This document shows, piece after piece, positions 23,901 to 38,154 of a stretch of DNA of 64,000 bases. Position numbers and translations under genes: made by a program. Numbering within the stretch: the stretch's first letter is position 1; each line of letters opens with the position of its first letter. Source of the stretch: Terebella lapidaria (Eukaryota; Annelida; Polychaeta; Terebellida; Terebellidae); the NCBI GenBank assembly GCA_949152475.1, contig OX424561.1:23554481-23618480 (forward strand). The letters run 5' to 3'. The notes below the pieces were generated by a model. The model had not been told where the DNA came from. It was given only the letters and a program-made list of their open reading frames with translations, and searched no databases.

Positions 23901-26900
23901 AAACTTCATAGCTGAGCAGTGATGACGTGCTCGCTGATGGGTGAAATAATAAATGTTTCCTCCAAAAACAACATTGATATCACTTGTTTTGTTAGATATC
24001 GACATAATATAATGCCCATGTTTTCGCGGCAATGTGATGACAGATAGAGTGATGATGACTTGTCAGACTAAAGTCAAATATAAACTGGTGTCAGTTACAG
24101 ACAGGTGCCTTGCTCAATAAACAAAACTATACAACAACAAGGAAGTGTCTGAATATTATATGAGATGCATGTCACAAATATTTTATGAATTTGTTATTAT
24201 TAGGCCTACCTCAGTAAATTCCTTCTCTGAAAGTGTATGGTTTACCATTAGTTGTAATATGTCATAAAAATGTAAAAAAAGCGGTGGACAATGGATGGAC
24301 AACGTTTTTATACAAAGTCAGTAAATTTGGCAGAGCAACTTTCAAGACTTTCCCATACGTACCCAACTTTATGGGCCACTAGCTGGAAGCCTCGAAGATT
24401 AAAACAAATCTTCAGCGATTCACAGGTGTTGAACACTCGTCAATTGGTTTAGGCGTAACGTCAATCGTCTGCGAGTAACTGGCGGCGCAGCCGAGTTACG
24501 CTGAACCCGGCAGGAAATGATCAGCCTTCAGTTTAATAACCTGACATCTGGTTACAGGCAGTTGAAGGTGTGAAAACAAACCAATATATCCCTGACCTAA
24601 ATAACACGTTCATCATAAAAATATTTGGCTTTCTTCAAGAAAAAGCAATAAAAGCGTGAGCCTTTATGGCATGCACACAAATTAGTATTCCTGCTTTTCA
24701 TCGATGCCATCATTGAACCCACCAACTGGAATCCCATGAACCCAACTTCTTCCTGTGACAAATGCACCTTGAAATTTAATAATATTGATTTGACCAAATT
24801 TGATAATAAAGTAATATCCCAATGCAGTCGTAGCTGAACAAGTCTCAATGCAATATTGGCAAAGCCCTGGAAACAATCACCAACCCAGATCACTGTGTGA
24901 TTCAATAGAATTGTGGGATCCAAGAGCAATGCAGAAATGACTGACGACTGCATGCTTGAGATGGTTACTTTATCCGCCTGGGAATGGCTCGTGCAGCTCG
25001 GGACTCTACATTGTGATGTTTTGAGTGATGATATTGATGGAAAAAATGGAAATCAAAGATGTAACCCAAAGGCAGTAACAATGTAAAGGATGAAAGGGTT
25101 CGTGGAAATCCATCTGTGTTGCTGCAAGACTTCTCCAGCATTTGAAAAAAATAAAAAGTCAGGAAAATAAAAGCGATGGACCCGCAAGAGAGGATGAAAT
25201 CTTGTCTGATTCGACAGCCGATCAAGTTTATCCACGTTCGCTGGTTCCAGAAGAAGGACTCCCGCTCAGACTTACTACATTTTATTGAAATTGATTTATT
25301 GATCTACGATGCAACTCCTGGCCCGTCTCTGTATCTTCACAGATGCTCTGGGGGGCATTTAAAACATTACTCAAGATCCAGCGCTCGCTCCACGCAACAC
25401 TTTAGGGTGCAATCCTAGACAAAGTGAGACAAAAAGTCGCTTTCCGCCCGGATTACGGACGAGTGTTATCCGTGACGGGCGTGCGCGCAACCAATTGAGA
25501 CATGCTGCATGCTGCACTCAATACTGTGCAATGTGGCAGAATGAGTAAAAATATCACCCAAGAGAGAAAACAGGAGAAAAGCGACCCTTATTGAGCTTCA
25601 GTTACTGGTTGAGACCCCTGAAATTTTTCATATGTTGCTCGGACGGAATTGAGGACCATCGAGAATGTGCCGAGATGTAAAATGAAAAATCTGTGGGGGA
25701 GATAATAATAATAATGTGAAGTTATGGGTAAATATGAGGCGAAGGTGTAGGTGGGAGAGAGGGGGGTTGGAAGGGTGTATGTGTTGGTCTTGAAAAAGGA
25801 CAGATTTATTGATTGACATTGTTGGCCCAAGGATGGGATCAGATAGCACGATCACTGTCGGTTCATCACCTCATTGTTCCACAGCGGTAGTGTTGGCGGC
25901 CTGGCAGAAAATGACTCTGAACAGCTCCTCAGAACATCCCTGTACATTCCCTGAGATTCCAAATTACAGACCCACTGCTTACATAGGAAAATAAGCAGTT
26001 TAAAGTGACAAAGGCTACTTTATCATCCGATTTTCTCCTGGCAAGAATTTCCTGTAATTTGGGAGCAATTTGATTGGGGAATTAGCGGAAAGAGGACGCC
26101 ATAAAATTTTCTGAGAGGAAAGAAAAGGAAAGGACCCATCGTTCTCCCTGCAACTTCCCATCCAAGGTCGTTTGGATCATTTGATCTTCTCGGGGGTTGA
26201 TATCTTGGTGGATTGGTTTGGCCATGGCATTCATAGCTTGTCCCCAGTCTCACTTAATGACATCATATATTTCTGCTCCTTTTAAGGTCTTTTCTCTGCT
26301 CAAACAATCTCAGGCTGGAAGCCACTAAATCTGTTGTTTGCTGGAACAACTCCAACCACATGTATGGTATGGTGAAAATATATATGTGTGACAACTTACA
26401 TGCCTTACGTTTTATTGAAATATCATAACTTTGATTGGGCACTGAGGTATACAGTACAATTTTATTTGCATGTCATAGTATACTAGTATAGCATGAGATT
26501 CATTGCTAAGGAGATTATGTTCGAGATTCATTGCTAACTAGAGCTCATTGAACCAGTAAACTCAGGAAAATTATGCTATAAAATCATCATATCAGAGAAA
26601 TGTCCATTAATGGCGAGTTTGATGATGATGAAAGCTGTTGGAAAACCCATACTGATGATTGCTATTTATTAGTTTGAACTTTCTCTCACGCAGTTAACGA
26701 TATTGATCGAGTTAGTAAGCACCCTTGGTACCTGCGTTTGTCTCCACACTAGGCAATTAGGCTTTCAGTAAAAAATTCACTCTTTTGTTAGGGCTTGGTT
26801 ACAAATTATGGTGCTAATTGTTCTCCATACAAACCCAGCATAGCCTGTAATTATCGCGGCATCCACCATGGTAGATTTTATATGTGTCAATGAATGTGGT

Positions 26901-29900
26901 CCGCTGAGGAAAGCTGGGCCCATTTCTGGGTCTTTGATATGGAAACTAAATGTATTGAGACATGAAATCTAATCAAAAACAACAACATGCATGGTATGTT
27001 CCCCCTGTTGTTTGCTCTACTGCTCCTAGGGCGGTAACCAGTAGCCATTTCTTTCTGTTTCCTAGGCAGACTGTGTGAGACAATGCAAATTTAATTTCTT
27101 TTGAAGTTTTTTGAGCGGAGTTCACTGCCACTTCCTCCATTGCCTCCCAGTTTTGCTTGCAAGGAGGTTTTCTGGGGCGTGTTTGCTAGGCTGCTGACTC
27201 CAGGGCTGTTTCTTTAGGCCACTTGGGGCCCGGTTTGGAGGTCTTGCCTTGCCAGGCTAGTGGGTATGACAAAGGGGTAGCAACGGGAGCCCACATGTCA
27301 TCCTAGACTTGGTGTCGCCTCGGCCAGGCATGGGGCGGACAGGCCATCAGAAACAATAGCTCAGGGTGATCCCCGACATAGCGGTATCACTCGCGAGGGC
27401 TAATGCGCGCTTCCTCTTTCGATAATTTGAAGCAAATCATGCATATTGCATGTCGTCACTGGACATAATGGCGTGCGTGTCGTGACATTGTCATCGATAC
27501 CATGATGTTGCAGGGTAATATTAAGTTTTAGCACAGCTAGGATGATATATGGACATAATTTGCCGACCAGGTGAAGCATTTGGTTTCTAGTCATGTCTCT
27601 CCACAAAACGCCATAAATTAGGAGTCGCAGCTGATTATTGCTAGCTGTATGGGGGAAGCCTCGCGAGATCTGCACAGATGCCGCAAGCAGGGCTTCAGAC
27701 TGCGGCTTCTTTAATTACTGGCCAAGAATCGTTACACGCATACAGATTATTAATTAGGGAGACCTTCTGGCATTGAGTGCACAGTTAGATTTGTTGGTGT
27801 TACTGAGAATCTTCGTGGTGGAAGGTGGAGCCCAATAAACATTTCAAAATCGTAACCACCAGTAATTATAGGTTATCAGGTGATACAGCCATGTTAGCGG
27901 TGAAGGCAAGGGGCACAGAAGGACACAGCTAAAAGGCTTATAGCTTTCTCTTTTCACATGTGTCACATATTTCATGCACAAGTGTATTTTAGTGTTTTTC
28001 TTGCTTTCAAAATTGAATGTTGAACCATGTATTTTGAAATTTTTTGGAAGTTTCAAACTTGAGTTATAATGTTTCTGTTTAGCCAGATCATATTTTGCTT
28101 TTACTTGACCTGTTAATGTCTGCAACAAGGCAGGGGACAATTTCTGTTCTCCCGAATATTTTACGCTAGGAAGAGCTCGAGAATCACTACCCACCAATCA
28201 CTGGACTAAGCGAATGAATACCACCCCACATCAGCCGAAAACCTGACCCCTTAGGATCTCCTGGAGACCTCAGTGGGACCTCGGGGTGACTCCTGATGTG
28301 GAGCATCCCAGCCATATAGCACGAGGGAGAGCACCTAGTGACTTCCTGGAGGCAAACGGCCTCGTGATGGATGCCGCCCGCTCCCCGCTGAACGTTGATC
28401 AATGGTAATGACACTATCTGGCGATATGTCAAGCTTGGCTGCAGATCCAACTCCTGGAGCCCAGACTCCAGACTTTAGTCCGCAGGAAACAAGATCAGCA
28501 ACGAGACAAGACTTGCTTGCCACTGTGATTTTTGCTTGAGATTTTTGCTACGTTGCCTCTGGTATTCAATGGAGATTTATCTCAGTCTTCTATCTCGTTT
28601 GCCAGATAAATCCTCATGTTCCCGACATCACGTTGGGAAGCTGCCACGCGACTAGCCAAAAAAAAAACCCCGCATGTCCACTTGGTCCAGGACACTATCG
28701 AGAACGCCTGCAGGAAATGTTTCGGCAAAAGATCATGTCTCAGGACTGAGCTTGCTTGACAAAGCTGTTGAAATGCTACAGTGAAGTTTGCTCTAGCTGT
28801 CTGTGGGAGGGGAGTAAGTCCCCAGATGACAGACTGTTGATTCCCACTGGATCTCTCGCGGGGATCTCGCCCGCTGTCTCCCTACGGAGGGCTTCATCTC
28901 TTGTCGTCTGTGATCTTCCCTGATAGCAACCCAGCAAAAACCATAGGATATCTCCAGCGGTAATACCTTGGCAAACAGGTATCAGGTCTGACCCCTTTCT
29001 CCCTGATTAGCTGAGATACACGTGACGCCAACAACCGCAGATGGGATGAAAGACGGTAGGCAGGTAGCTGTGCCTCTGTCGTATTTCTCGGGCAATTCTT
29101 TCCTCCGCAGAAAGCGACACTGCAGATTGTAATTCAGTCTCTGGGCAGTGGCATGAAAAAGTTCCCGTCTCACGTTAAAGAAGTGATACTTTCGATAGAT
29201 TTCTTTGGCCATGTTCTTCCCCTGCCTGAAAAGAACACTGACTGCTGATTAGAATGCAGCGACTCCCTGCCTGATGAAATCCATTGTAGATCTGCTGTCT
29301 CGGTCATGTTACACAAACATATCTCCGTATCATGCTTATAACCCTTCATGTGGGGATATTTGGATTGTGCTTACTGTAATATACCGGGACCGGTGGAGGA
29401 AAACCCTGGAAATTGCCTGTCTGGACGGCGGATTGTTACATCTCATCGTTATGTGACCAGACATGGTGGCAGCAAATTCTGCTGTGGAGTCAATACCATC
29501 CACATACATAAAACCTCGCAGAAAAAAAACCCCCTATGTACATCATTCAACAGCAGAGGCTTCAGCTGGCGCACTGGGCTAAAGCTATTGTCTTTAGCCG
29601 AGGACAGATCAAGAATTAGGTTTGTCCCCACCACGGGACACAAAGGCAATCTGTCATAATTACAGCCAATCACGTCGTCTCTCGATGAGAGCCCAAGACA
29701 GCACGCGATCAAAGTGACGAACTCGTCCCGTTTGAAAGCTGGACCGCTATCGGTGTCAGGAGAGGTGCATCGTTGTCAACACAGCTCTCGATTAGATTAA
29801 ACTCACTACGCTACAGTGACCCAGTGCTAGTTTGAATGCCCATTTATGTGATCGATGTTGTGATACAGAGAAGGATAGTCCTTTAAAGTCTGAATCTGAA

Positions 29901-32900
29901 TCGGTCCCCTGTCGGACATTCAATGGACAGGGTCTTCTCACATCATGGGACGATTATCGTTGCTATGATTGGTCCATATGGCACCAAGTAATCCTTGATT
30001 AGATGGGCCTGATGGTAGTGTTTATCGACAGATTATAACGTCTGGAGTTTAATACTGATCATCAAGTTATCAACAGTGGAACATGGACTTCGTAACTTGG
30101 ATCAAATCCCAAACCAATCCCAGAATGTGCTGAATAGAAGAAAATTCGCCTAACTTGATTGACATGTATTTATAAGCAAAATTTAGACTTCGATAAGGTA
30201 GGAACAGATAGAAGGATATAGATATATTGAATGGGGAATCAGAGCTAGTGACTGCTATATCTAATTTGAGAAAACCTCGCCAAAACCCACACATTGATCT
30301 TGGCTCGGTTCACAGGGAATCTGAATCCGTGAAGGACATCGATGCCAGAACGAACAGCTAATATACGGCGCAATCCAAAGGATTCTGGTCAGACGATCCC
30401 TCTGCTAACATTCTTGGCTGACAGCTCGCCTCGCTGGCCCCCAGCGGACCTCAGCTTCGTTCCAGGGCGGAGTCACGATCTCATCCCGATATTTCTGGAA
30501 ATAAATATTGCTAATATGAAGACAAATACAGATAGAAGTAAGGCAGTTAGCACAAGTGGAGTACCTCTTGTTGAGATAGGGACCCGATACATGATGGGCT
30601 ACCGGACTATTTGCCTTCGTGGGGACGGAGGTTGTAGAGAGATTGTAGATAGCCTGGCTCTGCTAATGATATCAGGTGAGACCTTTCCTCCTTGGCTTGA
30701 CCCCGAGGGGGCTAGGGCTTCCCGCAGATAACATTTTGGGCAGGTTTTGTCTAGGAAATGCTCTGCCGGTACATGGGAGATGATCATTTCTCCTCATTCA
30801 TTATTGATTGATTGATTGTTTGGTGATCGCATTCTGCACTTGATCCATCCTGTTTCGTGCATCTCATAGGTTTGATACTCACACGATGCCTATCCAATGA
30901 TGATGGTACTGAAGCTCTTGGAATGCTTTGCCCCCTGTTGCCAGTGTGCATGATCGTGGTTTCTCCAGAAAGAAAAAAAACCTGATCCACTGACAGCAGC
31001 AGATGGACGGACGTGCTGCATGTTCGAACATCACCCTTCGGCAGTGCCGGACCTCCATCCCTCCATGGTACAAGGGGTGAGGACCTCTCACCAGCTTATC
31101 TCTGGAAAAGCTATTCCATGGCAGCTTTGGATTGCACAGCCTCGTGCACAGCAGTAGTAGAAGCAGGTTGAAATACAATCACTTTGGCGGCTTTAGCTGG
31201 CTAGATACTTCCTGGTAAGATGACCAGTGCTTGAGTACTGAACACCTCCCACTTCACGGCGGGGACTGGAAGATCCCTGGCCCCTGTCCATTTGTTAGGT
31301 TCCCATGGCGATATCAGTTCCACAGTGAATGGGGCTTGTTGCTGGCAGACGACTATCACTTTATGAGGTGTTTATGGTTTGTCTCCAATAATTCCTAGAG
31401 CCCCAGGCTTTATATAGCTGGCCACCTAATGAGTTGAGTTGGTCTATTTCCAGTTATCCTATGGGTCCATTTCCCCAGTGGGCACACAATCAAATGAATA
31501 TGTATTTATGAGTACTTGCCAGTCCCTGCTTGATTTTATGATTGAAAAAAAAAAATACAGTAGTCAGTTAACTGGTGCATTGTCTGGTCTGTGTTCTTTC
31601 AAATGGCAATCATCTTATCAAGGAATAGTAATAAACTGATAACAGTTATCATCAGTAGACCTTGCTATTGGTTCCTCTTTATTGCACGATAACATTCATT
31701 GAATGTTCCACTCTTATAATCCTCGGAATTTCTCTTTGCCATTCATTCCATCCTTGTTCCATACATCCAAAATATCATGTTGATATTATTATGGCCGATC
31801 CTGTTCACATGCACGCTTGATATGAAATCTGGTGTTTATTGCGCAAAGTTGTGCAGAAATGGCCGATTTTTGACTTTTTGCTCTTATGACAAACGGGGCA
31901 GATTTGCGCCGATACTAGGGCATCGCTGTGCTAATAAATTTACCCAGTGTGCAGCTATCTAGAAAATTTCATGCCTGTCTCTGTGATATAACGGTGGTGT
32001 TAGTCTTGGTCTAGACGACTGTAAACAAGTCCTGACACTTCCATCAGCAGCGGCCATGAAAAGGCAGGGAACTGCCAGTCGGAAGTCAACAGAATTTTTT
32101 CCAACAACAGCAGCGCCAAGAAGGCCATTTCCATCCTGTATTTTGGACTTTGTTACCAATGAGAACTTTTCACTGAAGATGCTGGAAATTGGCATAATGT
32201 GAAGTACCTGCTCCGTGTCAGCAAATAACGGAATTATTTTTGAGAATTAATGTTTCAAAATAATCTCAAATGAGCATGGTAATATAAATTCAATTCCATT
32301 TACATTATGTCTGAATATTCTTGCAGGTTGTGTTTCCATGGTTACTGTACATTTACTCCTTTGGAAGGACATCATTCCCTTTACTGGCTCATGTAAAACC
32401 TGAATACAGAGAAGGAAATTACATTCAAAATCGTATGCATATTAAATTTGCACTGCCACTGCAGAAAATGTTGCCCAGGTTGCATGTCTGAGATATGAAT
32501 TTATTACCTAGTCTATCTAGCTTTATTGCTAGAACATGGTCATATTTCCCCAGACAATGCTCGGATGCTTGGAATCAGTGGTCCTGCTGCCACTGTAGCG
32601 AACAAGGCCGCTTTGATATGACTGTCCGAACACAATAAACGTATGGCTAGAGTTTAGCATGTCATGGTGGAATATATGTGACAGTTTGCGTGCTCGTGGT
32701 CTTCAGCAAGCTGTTTATGGGTACATTACATGTTATAATATGAATGAATGCACATTTAGTCGGCCGCGGGCAGTAGATATTCGCTCTTGGATGTCTCTAA
32801 ATGTTAGACATCTGACCTGACATGTCTTGCAGGGAGTTGCATATTGCATTTTTACGTAGGAACGCAGATTTCAGTGGGTTTTAATGGCAATGTTTTCCTG

Positions 32901-35900
32901 TGATGGTACATAGCAGTATTTGCTTTCATGACTTATTTATGCAGCCATTAAGTTAAAATAGTAGTTTTGTTTAGTGTTTTGACCAAAAACTGGCTCAATT
33001 ATTTTGCTCACTCTGACATGCAATATTTCATGTTTACGTATTGTTGACAACAAGACTTGTAAATCATTATACGTTATAGTATCAAAGTCTTCTTTGTCTG
33101 TGACATTGTATTTTGCAGACATGTTTCCAGGAAAACCAACAATATATAACATGCAATATGATAGCCTATATCAGAAAACAAAACGTGTATAAAAATTTAA
33201 TTGAGACATATTTGCTAGCAACATACAATGTTCATGTATGGACATGATGAACATTATATATATACATGTACATGTATATAGTCTGCATAGAGTACCATTG
33301 TACTTACTAATTTATGATTTTGTTATGTTTTTGCCAGACATCAAAGGGAATCGAGTGCATAAATTAATTAGATGCTATGTTTTATGCCTACGAATAAAAA
33401 GCTCATGATAAATGAGGAGCCTGTCTCCTGCACACTCTCGATTCTGTGCATCACTGAACGAACGCCTCCATTTCTGATATTGCCAAGTAAATTGTGACGT
33501 GTGTAGAAGTCTAGAGTAATTTTAGCGTACAAATGACCCGTTACCAGTCATTTTTCACAGATGAAAATACTTTGATTGGTTTAATTAAAATACAAGCAGC
33601 ACTCGTAATTAATTGCTTTGTACATTCAGTGTTTGATTGGGGTGTAAGCATTCAGTAGGTGTTGCAGATGTGTAGTGAGTTGTGTAGTGAGTTGGTTCAA
33701 AGGACTATGACATTTTCTGTGATCATGTTTCTTTCTCCAGAAATACAAAAATATTTACCTGTATCAAAGATTTTTGCCTGGAATGATCTCAAAATATGTT
33801 CACTAATCATATCAAGGGAACCTCATTAGCGCTAACCAACGGAGCGTGAAATTGTTTTCCTGGAGTGCCGAGATTGAGTGCCTTGTGAGTGCCCCATGAG
33901 TGCCAGTGTTGGCGTACTTTCCACCTGTGGACGAAGTTTTGAGAGAGCGAGGACAACAAGGCAAAGAACCTTGATCGTTACCGTGGCAACAAAAGGCCAC
34001 CAGACCAATCAGCAGTGGGCCTCGTGGCCCCTCGTCTTGTGTTTTGTGTCCATGACGGTATGCTCGGACAAACATGGCTCAATTTCCTCCCCTTCAAAGC
34101 CCACTTGACAGCAAGCAAGTGGAAGTTCCTGCTCAAGCAAAGAAGGTCCACTGCATACATTGTATGGCGGCCGGTGGCCAGACAGGCGAACAACTTTGCC
34201 TTTGGTGGAAATATTTTCCCCAAGGCTTGCTGCACCAGCGAATACACTCCTTGAGGAATATCGAGGGCCGTTTTGGTGCCTCGCAGCTAAATTTAATAAA
34301 GGGCTCCAAAGGAATTCAAGGAAAAATCAAGGAGGATGCATTATGTAATGGCACATTGCGTCTGCCCAGAAGGGAAATATTTTCCCCCCTTTTTGCGGTG
34401 CAGGTGACAAGACATGTGTGATTGAACGATTCTTTCTGCGAGTCTGAGCACATTGTTCGCGCCATAAAAGAAGAAAACTTCAAATCCTCGCAGCTGCAGA
34501 AGTCGAATAGCAATACATGCGAAACCGCGGACTGATTTGATCCCGCTATATGTCAGTGGCGTTGCGTGGAACCCATATCGTATAATCCCAACTGGATTAG
34601 TAGTTCATGCCCTGTGAAATAAATTGCAACAATAGATATTTCATTTGGGGGAAGAATGCCAGCAAAAGCTGCGAGTGGGCTGCTATAACTTCCTCGGGAT
34701 GTCCGCTATTTTACAACCTGCGCTGAACGTGATGCTTTCACATAATCCAAATTTAGAGGTACTTTTGACTCTGTCATCGGAAATGATGGAGTCACATTTC
34801 CAAGCAGTGGCATTTGGTAGCCTCAGTAGTAGAAATCATATTACTGTGGAGAATATACAAGCATGAAGCCAGTTGTTTAGTTATAGCATATAACTGACAT
34901 ACATGTACATTATACAGTAAATTTCACACACATTCATTCATGTTCAATTGTAAAGGTCCGCACATAAACATGTGAATCGTCAGTGTTTTTGTCAAGGATT
35001 GCCATAAATGGCATGCCTATGATGACTGGGGATCATCAAATGTAATTACCACATATATCGCCATGTTTCGACCATGAGCAGTTTTATATATACCATGCCA
35101 GTAGGTTATCTGGCAAAACCAGCACGCCATTTGGATTACATTTCCGCTCCATAAGGTAAATGACCCTAGGCATACATCGCCAAAATTATATTTCCCTTGA
35201 TCCCCGCGGCAACAATGTGACATTTATCGTTTATCGGCCTAGCCATTTACTGCTGTACCGTTGCCCTATTCTCGTAAAACTGCTCGGCAAGGCGACGAGA
35301 TGGCAAGATTATGGAGAGCGCTTTGAAAAGTGTTCGTGGATGATTCTATGCAAATCGTCAGTAAATTTGCAGTGATCTATCGGCAGCCTATAAGGAATGG
35401 GTCTCTGATGAGTGCCAGGGCAAATTCATCAACTGATCGGGACCATGATCTGTCCGACGGTTCCATTGTCTGCAGTCTATTTATGCACCCAGGACATATC
35501 GCTAGAGCTTTTTACTAAGTCTCTGTGAGAGATCGATTAGGTGACTCAGGCTACATGCATTGCCATAATTGCATCATTTGGGAATTCCATACTTGTTCCT
35601 GCCTTCCTGAAACAAAATGGATGGTTTGTCGTTTAGCTGAAGTTTGTTATATCGTGCATGGCCATGGGAGCATTATATCACCACATTCGGCCATGCCAAA
35701 TTTGGTAACATATTGGTCACTCAGCAATCCTCATGGAGTCAGGGAAGCTCACTTCCGCACTTCGTCCTTGAGTGCTTGTGCGTCTAGCAAGGGTACCCTA
35801 CCCCCAGACAGACCCCACTTTAACCAAACCCCCAGATAAATGTCCTGGCCGCCACATTAAGGCCATTTAAATTCAATGGAGTCATTGCCGAGCTATTTGT

Positions 35901-38122
35901 AACTTCCATTTTTGGATGGAGGACCCCATTCTGTGGTTTACGTTTGACATGCTGTTGACAGTATGGGGCTGGGAGAGAGCATTATCAGCCGTCCTCTCTC
36001 TAGATACTAACCCCAGCTCAAGCAGTACGCTACCCATTTCCCTTGCGTCCCTCACAACACCCACCCCCACCACTCAAAAAAATGCTGAGACAATGAGTCA
36101 CTGTCGCCAGTCAATGGCACCCGGGCCTAAACGCTGACAGACGCCACGGAAGTTTTATTTGCGGCCGAAACGCACGAGAGACATGAATCAAGTGGAGGCA
36201 AACAGAATTACGTGAAAAATGAAAGCCAAACTCCATTGAGCTTTAACTCATGCAGTCTGAGTCGGGAGACAAGGAGCACCAGTAGGGTGGGGTGGGGCAC
36301 TCTCAGGGGTGCAAGGGTCAGAGAGATTGGAAGCTACCACTTCTGGGATGGCTTGAGTAGTAGAGCTGCTGTGATTTGGCAACTTTTGTCACAAAAAAAG
36401 TATTCTGAAATCTAAATATCATGCAAAATTAAGTGACAGTTTAAACTGCACTGGTGTCAAACTTTCAAATGCAGAGTTAATAAAAAGGGAACAGTAATTT
36501 ATCTGAATCAACTAACTGGATCCCCACCTGGAGAATGGTTTTGATCTAAATAATTTTCAGCATATTTAATGGTATTAACAACCCTTGATTTCCTCCAATT
36601 TCCTGTCGTTTGTGATTCAGATAGAAAAAAAAATATTGGAACACATTCATTGATAATCCGAATTACAAATATTTCTGTAATTGCACTTTGCCGGATTCCT
36701 GCCACCAGATACATAGATAGTTGGGGACAACTTACAGAACTTAGGGGGAAAAAGGGGGAGATATTGGAAGTATGGGTGGGTGGTGGGGGGGGGGGGATGG
36801 GATTGGTATTGGAGGGAGAAAATTTTAATAAGGGACTGTGGGTGGGATGGTGTTCCTTCTAGGAGGAAATTGAGGCATTCCTAGAAGCCGCTTTGTTCAA
36901 TGCCCTGAGATGATTGATATAAGCTCTATGCTAAATAGGACCGCCCTGCCCGTCCCAAACTCAGCCAAAGCAAGGCAGTGATTTTCCCCACCGGGCAACG
37001 CTTTTGAGATGAACTGCAAAAATTCTCATTTATGATTAAGGTTTTCTTCAATAGTCCTCTCACTGCCATGTCAACTTGCTCTTTTCTTCTTTTCAGTAGA
37101 GTTGGTGATACCTCTTGTGTGTGTGACTTGAAGCGCTTTGTCAAATTGGGAAATGTCTGGTGGCCGCACTGATGAAGTCTCAAATGGTGGCCATGGTGAT
37201 GATATTTGCCCATCACGTTTTATGCCGTGACTGTAAAAAGTACTTCATGGTCGCAGTTCCGACCGAAAAAAAAAAATCTCCCAGAGAAATTACCGAATTA
37301 TTGAGTCTTGCCTGGAAAAGTATGACATGACAACTCCACAATCAATGGGGTCCTTTTGTCAAGTCCACTTGACAAAAATTTGAGGAAACCGCTCATAGAT
37401 ATTGTCCTCTGGACAAAAGCGACCTTGCTGTTATTGGGAAGTGGCTATTACTCGTTTGACAGAGGGGCCCATGACGTTCCATCGCAACTCCTGGCTTGTA
37501 GGAAATTGAAGAAAAACAAAAGCCTATTTCGACTTTAAACGGTCCCCAATAGAGATTGGCGATGTTTGGCTGCCCCTTGTAACTACCTTGTACGAGGAGT
37601 GAAGTGGCTGGAAGTGGGTTGTTGTGTGGGAAGTGGCCACGTTGTCTGAGGGACAGGCAGTAACACCGTCCTTGGCCCACCCGGGAGAGGCTGAAGGGTT
37701 CCAGGAGCCAGACTGGTCGGTACCATGGCGATGACCACTGTTTGTGGATCTATTATCAATATCATAGCCAGACATGTATAGTCAATCTATGATCTATGTT
37801 TGAGTTGTTTTTGTTGCTCTCAGGCGAACTCATTTAGATGATTGTATCGGTGGTAATATACGCAGGCACTCAGGAGAGCTCTGGATTGTTTCATTCGGAT
37901 ATCTGTTGATGATGTGTATCAAAAACAAATTGCCATGATAGTTGATTGTGTATTGTATAGATCTGCATTCCATCAAATAATTTTGTTTATATATTTTATA
38001 TGGCACATGTACCATTATAAAAAATAGATATTTTTCCATTCTTTGTTCGCTCCATCTAAGGATACAAATTTAATTAGGCATCCCGATTGAAAATCGGGAG
38101 GCCTTATGTTTTTGTCTGTTTT

Positions 38123-38154
<32 letters not shown>

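Larger units (their letters stand above)
20251..36000 (+). other. TRIM9 intron 1, second part
   Basis: Begins with a C19 run running straight into an A-rich tract (20251-20295). A cluster of G-tracts at 21780-21812 could form a G-quadruplex on the + strand. GAGATTCATTGCTAA is repeated at about 26495 and 26523. Two X-box-like palindromes lie at 32332 and 33977. No gene seen. Confidence 0.7.

Noticed and set aside
30342-30731. 129-codon ORF on + strand
   Set aside because: No recognisable motif, no splice or codon-use support.
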